This document shows positions 16,233 to 23,828 of a stretch of 56,113 bases of DNA, piece after piece; position 1 is the first letter of the stretch; the number at the start of each line of letters is the position of its first letter. The DNA is from Mangrovicoccus algicola (GTDB lineage: Bacteria; Pseudomonadota; Alphaproteobacteria; Rhodobacterales; Rhodobacteraceae). The stretch spans positions 1-56,113 of the forward strand of contig NZ_JACVXA010000034.1 in the NCBI RefSeq assembly GCF_014903745.1, given 5' to 3'. The notes beneath the pieces were generated by a model that saw only the letters and a list, made by a program, of their open reading frames with translations, did no database searches and was not told the DNA's origin. The translations under genes were made by a program, and so were the position numbers.

Positions 16233-17312
16233 ATGAGTCATGAAACTTCGGCGGGTCTTCCGTCCGGAGACAGGGATCCTCTGTCTCCGCCTCCCCCCAT
16301 CGGGCATTTCTCCCTCGACCGCTGGCAGGTGCTGCAGCTGGTCAAGGACACGGCGCGGGCGCTGGGTCTGGGCGAACGCGACATCGCGGTCCTGGCCGCC
16401 CATCTGAGCGTCCTTCCCAAGGGGCCCGTGCAGTCGGACCGTCTCTGCATGTCCTATGCCGAGATCGGCGGGCTTCTGGACCGCGCCAACTGCATGGATG
16501 AACGCCGGTTCCGGCGCGGAGAAACCCGGCTTGCCGAGGCCGGGCTGATCCTCCGCAAGCTTTCGGGAAACGGCCGACGCTATCCGGTGCGCGATGGCCG
16601 CGGTCAAATCGTCGATGCCTACGGGATCGACCTGCGGCCCCTGTTCCTGCGCGTCCCCGAACTTCGGCAGCTGCGCGATGACCTGGCCCAGGCAGAGGCC
16701 CGGCGCCGCGCGGTGAGATCGCGCCTCAGCGCCCGGCTCGGCGCGCTCCGCCGCGGCCTCGGGGACGCGCTGCCGCAAACCGTGCAGGAGATCATGGGCG
16801 AGCTGCAACGCCTGTGCCGCCGCAGCTCTGCCCGGATCGCGGAGCTCCAGGCCGCCGAGCGCCGCATGGACGAGATCGAAGCCGCGATTTCAGAGGCCCC
16901 GGAATGCAGGGACAGCCAGCCATCGCCGGACATTCCGGCCGCCGATGCCGGACAAACTGTCCGGCGCATGGAGTCCCCAGAAAAAGAAATACATACCCCG
17001 CACGATCCCCAAGCCCTGCTGCGGGCCTCTCCGAGAGTCGCAGGATACTTTCCGGAGACCCCGCGAAACGCCCAGGCCCTCAAAAGATCGATTCAGGATT
17101 TCATAGGATTTCTTGGATTGGACAGGGACAGAGGACGGCAGATCACGGATACCGTTCCGCTATCGGATTTGCTGCAGATGCTGGAGTACCTGATGGGGCG
17201 TCTCTCGGCGATACGGGATCCGGCAGGATACCTTCTGACGATCATAGCGCGTTATCAAACCGGGAACCCCGTGGCGGGCGGACAGGTCAGGAGGCGATGC
17301 CATGCCTTATGA
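16233..17312 (+). CDS. repC: Replication initiator RepC
   Basis: Initiates replication of the replicon. 359 residues, somewhat shorter than the 400-440 common for RepC. The N-terminal domain matches the family (VKDTARALGLGERDIAVLAAHLS, then YAEIGGLLDRANCMDERRFRRGETRLAEAGLI), followed by a basic helical stretch, a low-complexity linker (about 225-260) and a C-terminal domain ending in YLLTIIARY. The linker DNA holds inverted repeats and an A-rich run, the expected place of oriV. The ATG at 16233 has almost no ribosome-binding site, as is usual under antisense control; an in-frame TTG at 16215 is the alternative. The stop codon lies inside a palindrome. Confidence 0.9.
   Translation: MSHETSAGLPSGDRDPLSPPPPIGHFSLDRWQVLQLVKDTARALGLGERDIAVLAAHLSVLPKGPVQSDRLCMSYAEIGGLLDRANCMDERRFRRGETRLAEAGLILRKLSGNGRRYPVRDGRGQIVDAYGIDLRPLFLRVPELRQLRDDLAQAEARRRAVRSRLSARLGALRRGLGDALPQTVQEIMGELQRLCRRSSARIAELQAAERRMDEIEAAISEAPECRDSQPSPDIPAADAGQTVRRMESPEKEIHTPHDPQALLRASPRVAGYFPETPRNAQALKRSIQDFIGFLGLDRDRGRQITDTVPLSDLLQMLEYLMGRLSAIRDPAGYLLTIIARYQTGNPVAGGQVRRRCHAL
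16925..17000 (+). other. Candidate oriV inside repC
   Basis: Two nearby inverted repeats share the core CCGGACA: GCCGGA-CAT-TCCGGC (16925-16939) and GCCGGACA-AAC-TGTCCGGC (16947-16965, 8-bp arms). An A-rich stretch, AGAAAAAGAAATACATACC, follows at 16979. In characterised repABC replicons the origin lies in an AT-rich part of repC. Further copies of CGGACATTTG occur at 17407 and 17476, just beyond repC, so this core may be an initiator-binding repeat. Inferred from position and pattern. Confidence 0.45.
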
Positions 17313-17323
17313 CCGCGGTCATA
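17308..17323. promoter_or_regulatory. Palindrome 1, parS candidate, containing the repC stop
   Basis: TATGACCGCGGTCATA is a perfect 16-bp palindrome; the repC stop codon TGA (17310-17312) is part of it. The 14-bp core ATGACCGCGGTCAT is identical to that of palindrome 2, with centres exactly 40 bp apart. Perfect palindromes next to the operon are the usual partition sites of repABC replicons. Confidence 0.65.
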
Positions 17324-17346
17324 TCCGCCATCCACCATCGGACGTG

Positions 17347-17364
17347 TTATGACCGCGGTCATAA
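17347..17364. promoter_or_regulatory. Palindrome 2, parS candidate
   Basis: TTATGACCGCGGTCATAA is a perfect 18-bp palindrome sharing its core with palindrome 1. I did not notice this core elsewhere in the window. RepB is the expected binding protein. Confidence 0.65.
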
Positions 17365-17682
17365 GTGTCAGACCCCCGCAAGCCAGCCGCGCCAATATAA
17401 AATTACCGGACATTTGTGTTGATGCCGTTCGGAGCCTTCTTTCGCGCAGCGCTTTATCGGGGCGATCCGGGAAATCGGACATTTGCCCGCGGGCAGGCGT
17501 CGCCATCGGGTCTTCCGGTCCCGTTCCTTTGTGGAACCGCCCGGGCTTGGCCAGCCAAGCACGGCCGGTCGGATAGGCAAACGCTGTCCATATCTTGAGC
17601 AGGTTGTGATCGCGGCCGCGGAAACTTTCGCAGAACGGCGCGTTGGGTTCGGGAACGCAAGACGCAGTACGGGAGAACGACC
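17365..17682. other. Gene-free stretch after repABC
   Basis: No convincing gene on either strand. It holds one copy of the 13-bp repeat (17401-17413), two copies of CGGACATTTG (17407 and 17476), and a perfect hairpin GCTTGGC-CA-GCCAAGC (17545-17560) that may end the repABC transcript although it lacks a T-run. Short open frames here (for example 17349-17576) look random. The last bases carry the ribosome-binding site of the next gene (CGGGAG). Confidence 0.5.
17401..17413 (+). repeat. 13-bp direct repeat, copy 1
   Basis: AATTACCGGACAT is identical and in the same orientation as 22042-22054. The two copies bracket the aldehyde dehydrogenase, reductase and amidohydrolase genes. It is unusually AT-rich for this DNA and could be a scar of insertion or a shared protein-binding site. 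Confidence 0.5.
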
Positions 17683-19059
17683 ATGTCCGGCATCACGACC
17701 ATCAACCCGGCAACGGAAGAGCGGATCGGCAGCTATGACCTGATGAGCGACGCCCAGGTCTCGGACGCGGTCCAGGCATGTCACGCTGCATTCCGTGACT
17801 GGAGGGGAATGCCCGTCGAGGACCGCGCGGCGGTGATCCGGGCTATTGGCGGGAAACTGCGGGAAAACAAGGAGGAGTTCGCTGCGCTGATGACCCGGGA
17901 AGTGGGCAAGCTGATCGGGGACAGCCGTGACGAGATCGAGCTTTGCGCGGCGATCTGCGAGTTCACGGCCGATGCGGGACCGCGGGAACTGGCGGATGAG
18001 GAACGCGACATTCCAGGGGGCAGGGGTGTTGTCAGCTACGCGCCGGTCGGGGTTATCTACGGCATCCAGCCATGGAACTTCCCCTGCTACCAGGCGGTGC
18101 GCTACGCGGTTGCCAACCTGATGGCCGGCAATGGCGTCCTGCTGAAACATGCCGAGAACTGCACCGGATCGGGGCTGATGCTGAAACGCATCTTCGAGGC
18201 GGCGGGCCTGCCGCGGAACCTGTTCACCGTCCTGCTGATCGACCACGACCAGTCCGACCGGGTCATCGAGAACCCGCTGGTGCGCGGCGTGACCATGACC
18301 GGCAGCGACGGCGCCGGGCGGGTGATCGCCGCGAAGGCGGCCGAGAACCTCAAGAAGACGGTGCTGGAGCTGGGCTCCAACGACGCGTATATCGTGCTTG
18401 ACGATGCCGATCTGGACGTGGCGGTCGAGGCCTGCGTGCAGGGCCGGATCTACAATAACGGCCAGACCTGCGTGAACGCCAAGCGCTTCGTGGTGACGGA
18501 TCGCAATTACGACGCCTTCGTCGAGCGTTTCGCCGAGAAGATGGCGGCGATCGAAATGGGCGACCCCACCGAGGAGGCCACCCGGCTGGGCCCGATGGCG
18601 CGCAGCGACCTGCGCGACAAGCTGGCCGAGCAGGTCGAGGAGAGCATCCGCAAGGGGGCCCGCGCCATCGTCGGCGGCACCGTGCCGGACCGCAAGGGGG
18701 CCTATTACCCGGCAACCGTGCTGGTCGACGTGGCGCCCGGGCAGCCCGCCTATGATGACGAGCTGTTCGGCCCGGTGGCCTCGGTCATCCGCGCGACGGA
18801 TGACGCGGACGCGATGCGCATCGCCAATGACAGTCGCTACGGGCTGGGCGGCGGCATCTTCTCGAAGGATGTGGAGCGGGCGCGGCGCCTGGCCTCGGAG
18901 CAATTCGATACCGGCATGATTTCGGTGAACGGGTTCAACGTCGCCATTCCCAACATGCCCTTCGGCGGCGTGAAGGATTCCGGCTATGGCCGCGAACATG
19001 GCGGGTTCGGCATGAAGGAATTCGTCAATGCCAAGTCGGTCTACCTGGCCGAGGCGTGA
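17683..19059 (+). CDS. NAD(P)-dependent aldehyde dehydrogenase, succinate-semialdehyde type
   Basis: Oxidises an aldehyde, probably a small semialdehyde. 458 residues, matching the shorter Sad/YneI-like succinate-semialdehyde dehydrogenases rather than the roughly 490-residue GabD. Motifs: IQPWNFPCYQ, MTGSDGAGR, glutamate motif ELGSNDAYIVL (usually ELGGxxP), catalytic Cys263 in NNGQTCVN, and DELFGPVASVI. CGGGAG before the start. First gene of a plus-strand group with an ene-reductase and an amidohydrolase, but gaps of about 150 bases make co-transcription uncertain. The substrate remains open. Confidence 0.88.
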   Translation: MSGITTINPATEERIGSYDLMSDAQVSDAVQACHAAFRDWRGMPVEDRAAVIRAIGGKLRENKEEFAALMTREVGKLIGDSRDEIELCAAICEFTADAGPRELADEERDIPGGRGVVSYAPVGVIYGIQPWNFPCYQAVRYAVANLMAGNGVLLKHAENCTGSGLMLKRIFEAAGLPRNLFTVLLIDHDQSDRVIENPLVRGVTMTGSDGAGRVIAAKAAENLKKTVLELGSNDAYIVLDDADLDVAVEACVQGRIYNNGQTCVNAKRFVVTDRNYDAFVERFAEKMAAIEMGDPTEEATRLGPMARSDLRDKLAEQVEESIRKGARAIVGGTVPDRKGAYYPATVLVDVAPGQPAYDDELFGPVASVIRATDDADAMRIANDSRYGLGGGIFSKDVERARRLASEQFDTGMISVNGFNVAIPNMPFGGVKDSGYGREHGGFGMKEFVNAKSVYLAEA

Positions 19060-19207
19060 CGGGCCTGCCGGAGGACCGCCCGGTTGCGGCCCGGTGCTGG
19101 CAGAGCCTCCGGGCCTGCCCGGGCCTGGTCGCCGCCACGGCCCGGACCGGTCCGATGACGCCGCCCGCGGGCGGTCCCGATCCCAGACGCAAGAAAGAGC
19201 AAGACGC

Positions 19208-20296
19208 ATGAGCGACATGTCCCCCCTGTTCACCCCGCTGCGCGCGGGCAACCTGATGCTTCCCAACCGCGTGCTGATGGCACCGCTGACGCGCAACCGC
19301 GCGCCGGCGGATGGCACCCCGGCGCGCATGGCCGAAACCTATTACGCACAGCGCGCCTCGGCGGGGCTGATCGTGTCGGAGGCGACGCAGGTCAGCCCGA
19401 TGGGCAAGGGCTATATCGACACGCCCGGCATCCACGAGCAGGCCCATGCCGATGCCTGGGCGCGGATCGTGGAGGCGGTGCATGCGGCGGGCGGGCGCAT
19501 CGTGCTGCAGCTGTGGCATGTCGGACGCATCAGCCACAGCTCGCTCCTGCCCGGGGGCGCGGCGCCGGTATCGGCCAGCGCGGTGCGCGCCGAGAGCAAG
19601 ACCTTCACCGCGAACGGGTTCGAACCCTGTTCCCCGCCAGAGGCGCTGAGCCTCGACGGGATCGCGCGCACCCTGGACGATTACGAAACCGCCGCGCGGC
19701 TGGCGAAGGCGGCGGGGTTCGACGGCGTCGAGGTCCATGGCGCCAATGGCTACCTGCTGGACCAGTTCCTGCAGGACGGGGTGAACCGGCGCGACGATGC
19801 CTATGGCGGTTCGGTGGAGAACCGGATGCGGCTGCTGCGCGAGGTGGTGGAGCGGGTGTCGTCGGTCTTCGACCCCGGCGATGTGGGCGTGCGCCTCTCG
19901 CCCCTGGGGCAGGCCAACGACATCTCGGACAGCGACCCCGAGGGGCTGTTCTCGGCGGTGATCGACATGCTGTCCGGGCGGGGCCTGGCCTATCTGCACC
20001 TGATCGAGGAATTCTACGGCGCCGATACGACCGATGCCGATCGCGACATGCTGCGCCGCCTGCGCGGGCGCTTCGACGGGGTGTATTTCGGCAATGGCGG
20101 CTATGACGGCGCACGGGCGGCGGCGGCGATCCGCGAGGGCGGGGCCGATGCCATCGCCTTCGGGCGGCCCTTCATCGCCAATCCCGACCTGCCGGAACGG
20201 TTCCGCCGCGGCGCCGCGCTGACCCCGCCGGATCAGGACACGTTCTATGGCGGGGACGAGACCGGCTATACCGACTATCCCTTCCTGGATCGCTGA
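19208..20296 (+). CDS. Old yellow enzyme family alkene reductase (NemA-like)
   Basis: FMN-dependent reductase of activated C=C bonds or nitro compounds, using NAD(P)H. 362 residues with TIM-barrel motifs of the family: LPNRVLMAPLTRNRA at the N-terminus, LWHVGRISH (active-site region, about 100), EVHGANGYLLDQFLQD with the catalytic H and N pair (about 178-181), NRRDDAYGGSVENR, and YFGNGGYD plus AFGRPFIANPDL for FMN binding. The start at 19208 lies after AAAGAGC, a modest ribosome-binding site. The physiological substrate cannot be told. Confidence 0.93.
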   Translation: MSDMSPLFTPLRAGNLMLPNRVLMAPLTRNRAPADGTPARMAETYYAQRASAGLIVSEATQVSPMGKGYIDTPGIHEQAHADAWARIVEAVHAAGGRIVLQLWHVGRISHSSLLPGGAAPVSASAVRAESKTFTANGFEPCSPPEALSLDGIARTLDDYETAARLAKAAGFDGVEVHGANGYLLDQFLQDGVNRRDDAYGGSVENRMRLLREVVERVSSVFDPGDVGVRLSPLGQANDISDSDPEGLFSAVIDMLSGRGLAYLHLIEEFYGADTTDADRDMLRRLRGRFDGVYFGNGGYDGARAAAAIREGGADAIAFGRPFIANPDLPERFRRGAALTPPDQDTFYGGDETGYTDYPFLDR

Positions 20297-20450
20297 TCCG
20301 CCGGGGGCAGGGCAGGGCGGCCGGGGCCGCCCGCCCGAGGCGCCGGGGGCTTGACGGACCGGCCATCGCCCTGACACGGTCACGCGCCCGCAAGCGGCGC
20401 GCCCGGCGGCCTGCCGCGCGTCTGCCGGGACCGATACCGGAGATGACCGC

Positions 20451-21956
20451 ATGACCCATCCGTCCCCGCAACAGCGCAGCTTCATCGCGAAGGCCGGCGT
20501 CATGCTGGAGGGGCTGGGCCCGGATGGCGGGATGCGCCTGCGCCATGACGTGGCGATCCGCGTGGAGGACGGCGTCATCGCGCAGATCGGACCTTTGCCG
20601 GGCCTGGTCGAGGGGCATGAGCAGCTGCCGCAATTCGGCGGGCCGGGCATGGTCGCGATGCCGGGGCTGGTGAATGCGCATCATCATTTCGGGGTCACGC
20701 CGCTGATGAACGGGGTCCCCTTCGCGCCGCTGGAGTTCTGGCTTCCGCAATTCCGGGCGAAGCGGCAGGTCGGGACGCGGCTCGATACGCTCTTCTCGGC
20801 GATCGAGATGCTGGAATCCGGCGTGACGGCGACCCACCACATCGCCAGCGGCCTTGTCGGGGGGCGCGAGGACTGGAACCGCGCGGCCGACGAGACCCTG
20901 GCGGCCTATGACGAGATCGGCATGCGGGTCGGCTATTCGGCGATGCTGCGCGACCAGAACATCCTGCATTACGACGGCGACGCGGCGGTTCTCGCGGCAA
21001 TGCCCGAGGCGGCGCGGGCCTGGTTCGCCGCGCGGCTGCATCCAACCGGGGGATCGGTGCGCGCCTATGCCGGGTTCCACGATGCCCTGCGGGCGCGCCA
21101 TGCGGCCAACCCGGCGGTGCGGATCAACTACGCCCCCGCGAACCTGCACTGGTGTTCGGACGCGCTGCTGGAATTCGTGGCGGGGGATGCCCGGGCCGCC
21201 GGGGCGCAGGTGCACATGCACCTGGCCGAGACCGAGAGACAGGCCGCCCATGCGCGGCGCCGCTTCGGACGGTCGGCGGTCGCGCGGCTGCGCGACCTCG
21301 GGCTCCTGGGCCCGAACGTGACGCTGGGACATTGCAACTGGCTGGATCCGGGCGATGTCGAGATGCTGGCGGATTGCGGCTGCACGGTCTGCCACAATGC
21401 CTCGTCCGGCCAGCGTCTGGGAAGCGGCAAGGCGGATGTGCCGGCCCTGCGGCGCGGGGCGGTTCCCGTCGCCCTGGGCATTGACCAGTCGACCATTGCC
21501 GATGATCGCGACATGCTGCTGGAAATGAAGCTGGCCTGGGCGCTGAACCGCGGCACGCAGCTGCACGAGACGGGCCCCGACGCGGCGGCGGTGATCGGCA
21601 TGGCGACCGAGACCGGGGCCGCCACGCTGGGCTTCGGCGGGCTGGCGGGGCGGCTGGAATGCGGCATGCGGGCGGATATGGTGCTGCTGTCGCGCGAGCG
21701 GCTGGAACACCCCTATGTCGATCCGCGCGTCCCGGTCGCGGAGCTGATCCTGCACCGGGCGCGTCCGGGGGCCGTCGCGCATGTCTTCGTGGACGGGCGG
21801 CAGGTGGTGGCCGGGGGGCGGGTGATCACCATCGACCGCGAGGCCGTCTTTGCCGGGATCCGCGCGCGTCTGGCCGCGCCCTGGAGCGACCGCGAACGCG
21901 AAGCCGCCGAGATGGTCGCCGCGGCGATGCCCGCGATCCGCCGCGCCCATGCCTGA
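20451..21956 (+). CDS. Metal-dependent amidohydrolase (AtzA/TrzN/deaminase-like)
   Basis: Zinc- or iron-dependent hydrolase or deaminase acting on a ring amine or amide. 501 residues with amidohydrolase-superfamily ligands in order: NAHHHF (about 77-80), HMHLAET (about 254-260), GHCNWLDPGD (about 292), and a fourth segment LGIDQSTIADD where most relatives have GTDxxxS; the Asp is present but the local pattern is unusual. A beta-sandwich end (FVDGRQVVAGGRVITID) closes the protein. Similar proteins include chlorohydrolases, guanine and cytosine deaminases. Nearby genes do not fix the substrate. Confidence 0.85.
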   Translation: MTHPSPQQRSFIAKAGVMLEGLGPDGGMRLRHDVAIRVEDGVIAQIGPLPGLVEGHEQLPQFGGPGMVAMPGLVNAHHHFGVTPLMNGVPFAPLEFWLPQFRAKRQVGTRLDTLFSAIEMLESGVTATHHIASGLVGGREDWNRAADETLAAYDEIGMRVGYSAMLRDQNILHYDGDAAVLAAMPEAARAWFAARLHPTGGSVRAYAGFHDALRARHAANPAVRINYAPANLHWCSDALLEFVAGDARAAGAQVHMHLAETERQAAHARRRFGRSAVARLRDLGLLGPNVTLGHCNWLDPGDVEMLADCGCTVCHNASSGQRLGSGKADVPALRRGAVPVALGIDQSTIADDRDMLLEMKLAWALNRGTQLHETGPDAAAVIGMATETGAATLGFGGLAGRLECGMRADMVLLSRERLEHPYVDPRVPVAELILHRARPGAVAHVFVDGRQVVAGGRVITIDREAVFAGIRARLAAPWSDREREAAEMVAAAMPAIRRAHA

Positions 21957-22041
21957 GCCGGTCCGGGGCGGGGCCCGGCGGCCCATCCGGACCGGAAGCC
22001 GGCAGACCGGCGAAGGTCGCGCTGGCGCGGGAAGATCGCAT

Positions 22042-22054
22042 AATTACCGGACAT
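22042..22054 (+). repeat. 13-bp direct repeat, copy 2
   Basis: AATTACCGGACAT, identical to 17401-17413 and 4641 bp away. It lies in the gap between the convergent amidohydrolase and thiamine-diphosphate enzyme genes, just before a pair of interlocked inverted repeats. Confidence 0.5.
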
Positions 22055-22060
22055 GACAAG

Positions 22061-22110
22061 CGCGGAAAGCTGCGGCGCATCGTGACGGTATTTCCGCGAT
22101 AATGCGCCGC
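22061..22110. repeat. Two interlocked inverted repeats
   Basis: CGCGGAAA (22061-22068) pairs with TTTCCGCG (22091-22098), and GCGGCGCAT (22072-22080) pairs with ATGCGCCGC (22102-22110). All pairs are perfect, and the arms alternate (A, B, A', B'). As RNA they can form either of two hairpins or a pseudoknot; as DNA they could be overlapping binding sites. They lie between convergent genes, so a transcript-end role is possible. Confidence 0.55.
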
Positions 22111-22144
22111 CCCGGTGCGGTGAACGCCGCCGGGACGGGCGGTT

Positions 22145-23815
22145 TCACGGGCGCGGGCGGTTGCGCAGGGCGGTGATCGTGGTCCGCGTCGAGATCTGTT
22201 CGGGATCGGTCATCAGCTCGATCACCGTGGGGCGGTCCGCGGCGAAGGCGGCCTGCAGCGCAGGCAGGAATTCCTCGGTGCGGGTGACGCGATGCGCCGC
22301 CGCGCCCAGACCCTCGGCGATGCGGCAGATGTCGGAACTGGCGATATCCGTGCCGGAGACCCGGCCGGGATGTTCGCGTTCCTGGTGCATCCGGATCGTG
22401 CCGTAGCTGCCATTGTTGAAGACCAGGATGACGGGTCTGCCGCCATGCTGCACGGCGGTCGCGATCTCCATGCCGCTCATCATGAAGCCGCCATCGCCGA
22501 CGAAGGCGATGGCCTGGCGGGCCGGGTCCATCAGCGAGGCGGCGACGGCGGCGGGCACCGCATAGCCCATCGATCCGCAGGTCGAGCCCAGCTGCCGCCC
22601 CGGCCGGCCATAGCGCAGGAAGCGCTGCGCCCAGCCGGTATGGTTGCCCGCATCCAGCGTGATGACCGCATCGGCGGGCAGGATCCCGCGCATCGCGACC
22701 ATCGCCCGGCCCATGTCCAGCGGGTGATCATGGGCGGGCGGTTCGCTGTCGGCCAGGTATTCCCCGCGCAGCACCCGCCGCCAGCCGGGATCGCGCGGGG
22801 CGACCGGCGCGCAGGCGGCCAGCGCGGCGATCGCCGCATCCGCCCCCGAGACCGCGGCGATGGCCGGGGAATAGACCCGGCCGATCTCGTCGGCATCGGC
22901 ATGGACATGGATCAGCCTCTGGCGCGGCGTGGGCACGGACAGCGTGGCATAGGTGCCGGTCGTGATCTCGCCCAGCCGCGCGCCGATCACCAGGAGCAGA
23001 TCGGCCTCGGCCAGGCGCCGCACCAGCGAGGGCGCGACGCCGGTGCCGAAATCGCCGACATAGTGGTCGCTGCGATTGTCGATCAGGTCCTGGCGGCGGA
23101 AGGAGGTCGCCACGGGCAGGTCGTTGGCCCGCGCGAAATCCAGAAGGCGCGCGGCGCCCGCATCGCTCCAGCCGGGACCGCCGGCGAGCAGCAGCGGCCG
23201 CTCTGCCGCCGCCAGCGCCGCCATGATCTCGGCCGCGGCCTCCGCCTGCAGCGCCGGGATGGCGGGGGCGTAGGGCAGGGCATCGGCCACCTCGACCACA
23301 TCGGTCAGCATGTCCTCGGGCAGGGCCAGCACCACCGGGCCGGGGCGGCCGGAAGTGGCGAGGCGGAAGGCGCGGGCCATGTATTCGGGAATGCGGGCCG
23401 CATCGTCGATCTGCGCCGCCCATTTCGCCACCGGCGCGAACATCCGGCGATAGTCGATTTCCTGGAAGCTTTCGCGGTCGACGGTGCCGCGGCCGACCTG
23501 GCCGACCAGCAGGATCATCGGCGTCGAATCCTGGAAGGCCACATGCACGCCCACCGCCGCCTGGCAGGCGCCGGGACCGCGCGTGACCATGCAGATCCCC
23601 GGCCGACCGGTCAGCTTGCCATGGGCCTCGGCCATGTCGGCGGCGCCGGCCTCGTGGCGGGCATTGATCAGGCGAAAAGCTCCGCCGGTGTCATGCAGCG
23701 CGTCCAGCACCTCCAGGTAGCTTTCGCCGGGGACGCAATAGGCGCAGTCGGCGCCGTGGATCAGCAGCTGGTCGACCAGCACCTGGCCGCCGCTGCGCCT
23801 GGTCAGTTCCGTCAT
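22145..23815 (-). CDS. Thiamine-diphosphate-dependent enzyme, acetolactate-synthase-like
   Basis: Probably a 2-oxoacid carboligase or decarboxylase. 556 residues with the three-domain layout: N-terminal Pyr domain with the catalytic Glu in CVPGESYLEVLDAL (about 28), a central Rossmann-like domain, and a C-terminal domain with the diphosphate motif GDGGFMMSG...NNGSYG. The start at 23815 has GGGAGGAG; the frame stays open 47 codons further without support. Thirteen bases after a 2-hydroxyacid dehydrogenase gene, so oxoacid and hydroxyacid metabolism are probably linked. No small regulatory subunit is nearby, which argues against true branched-chain acetolactate synthase. Confidence 0.86.
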   Translation of the reverse strand: MTELTRRSGGQVLVDQLLIHGADCAYCVPGESYLEVLDALHDTGGAFRLINARHEAGAADMAEAHGKLTGRPGICMVTRGPGACQAAVGVHVAFQDSTPMILLVGQVGRGTVDRESFQEIDYRRMFAPVAKWAAQIDDAARIPEYMARAFRLATSGRPGPVVLALPEDMLTDVVEVADALPYAPAIPALQAEAAAEIMAALAAAERPLLLAGGPGWSDAGAARLLDFARANDLPVATSFRRQDLIDNRSDHYVGDFGTGVAPSLVRRLAEADLLLVIGARLGEITTGTYATLSVPTPRQRLIHVHADADEIGRVYSPAIAAVSGADAAIAALAACAPVAPRDPGWRRVLRGEYLADSEPPAHDHPLDMGRAMVAMRGILPADAVITLDAGNHTGWAQRFLRYGRPGRQLGSTCGSMGYAVPAAVAASLMDPARQAIAFVGDGGFMMSGMEIATAVQHGGRPVILVFNNGSYGTIRMHQEREHPGRVSGTDIASSDICRIAEGLGAAAHRVTRTEEFLPALQAAFAADRPTVIELMTDPEQISTRTTITALRNRPRP

Positions 23816-23828
23816 CGGGTCTCCTCCC

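Noticed and set aside
17349-17576. Possible small gene after repC (75 residues)
   Set aside because: It begins inside a palindrome, has no ribosome-binding site and no recognisable domain; the DNA is better explained by partition and repeat elements.
17683-21956. Transposon or insertion sequence bounded by the 13-bp repeats
   Set aside because: No transposase, no terminal inverted repeats and no target duplication could be seen; kept only as a possible scar.
22061-22110. Integron attC site
   Set aside because: The outer RYYYAAC and GTTRRRY core sites are missing and the stems are perfect and interlocked, unlike attC; no integrase is nearby.
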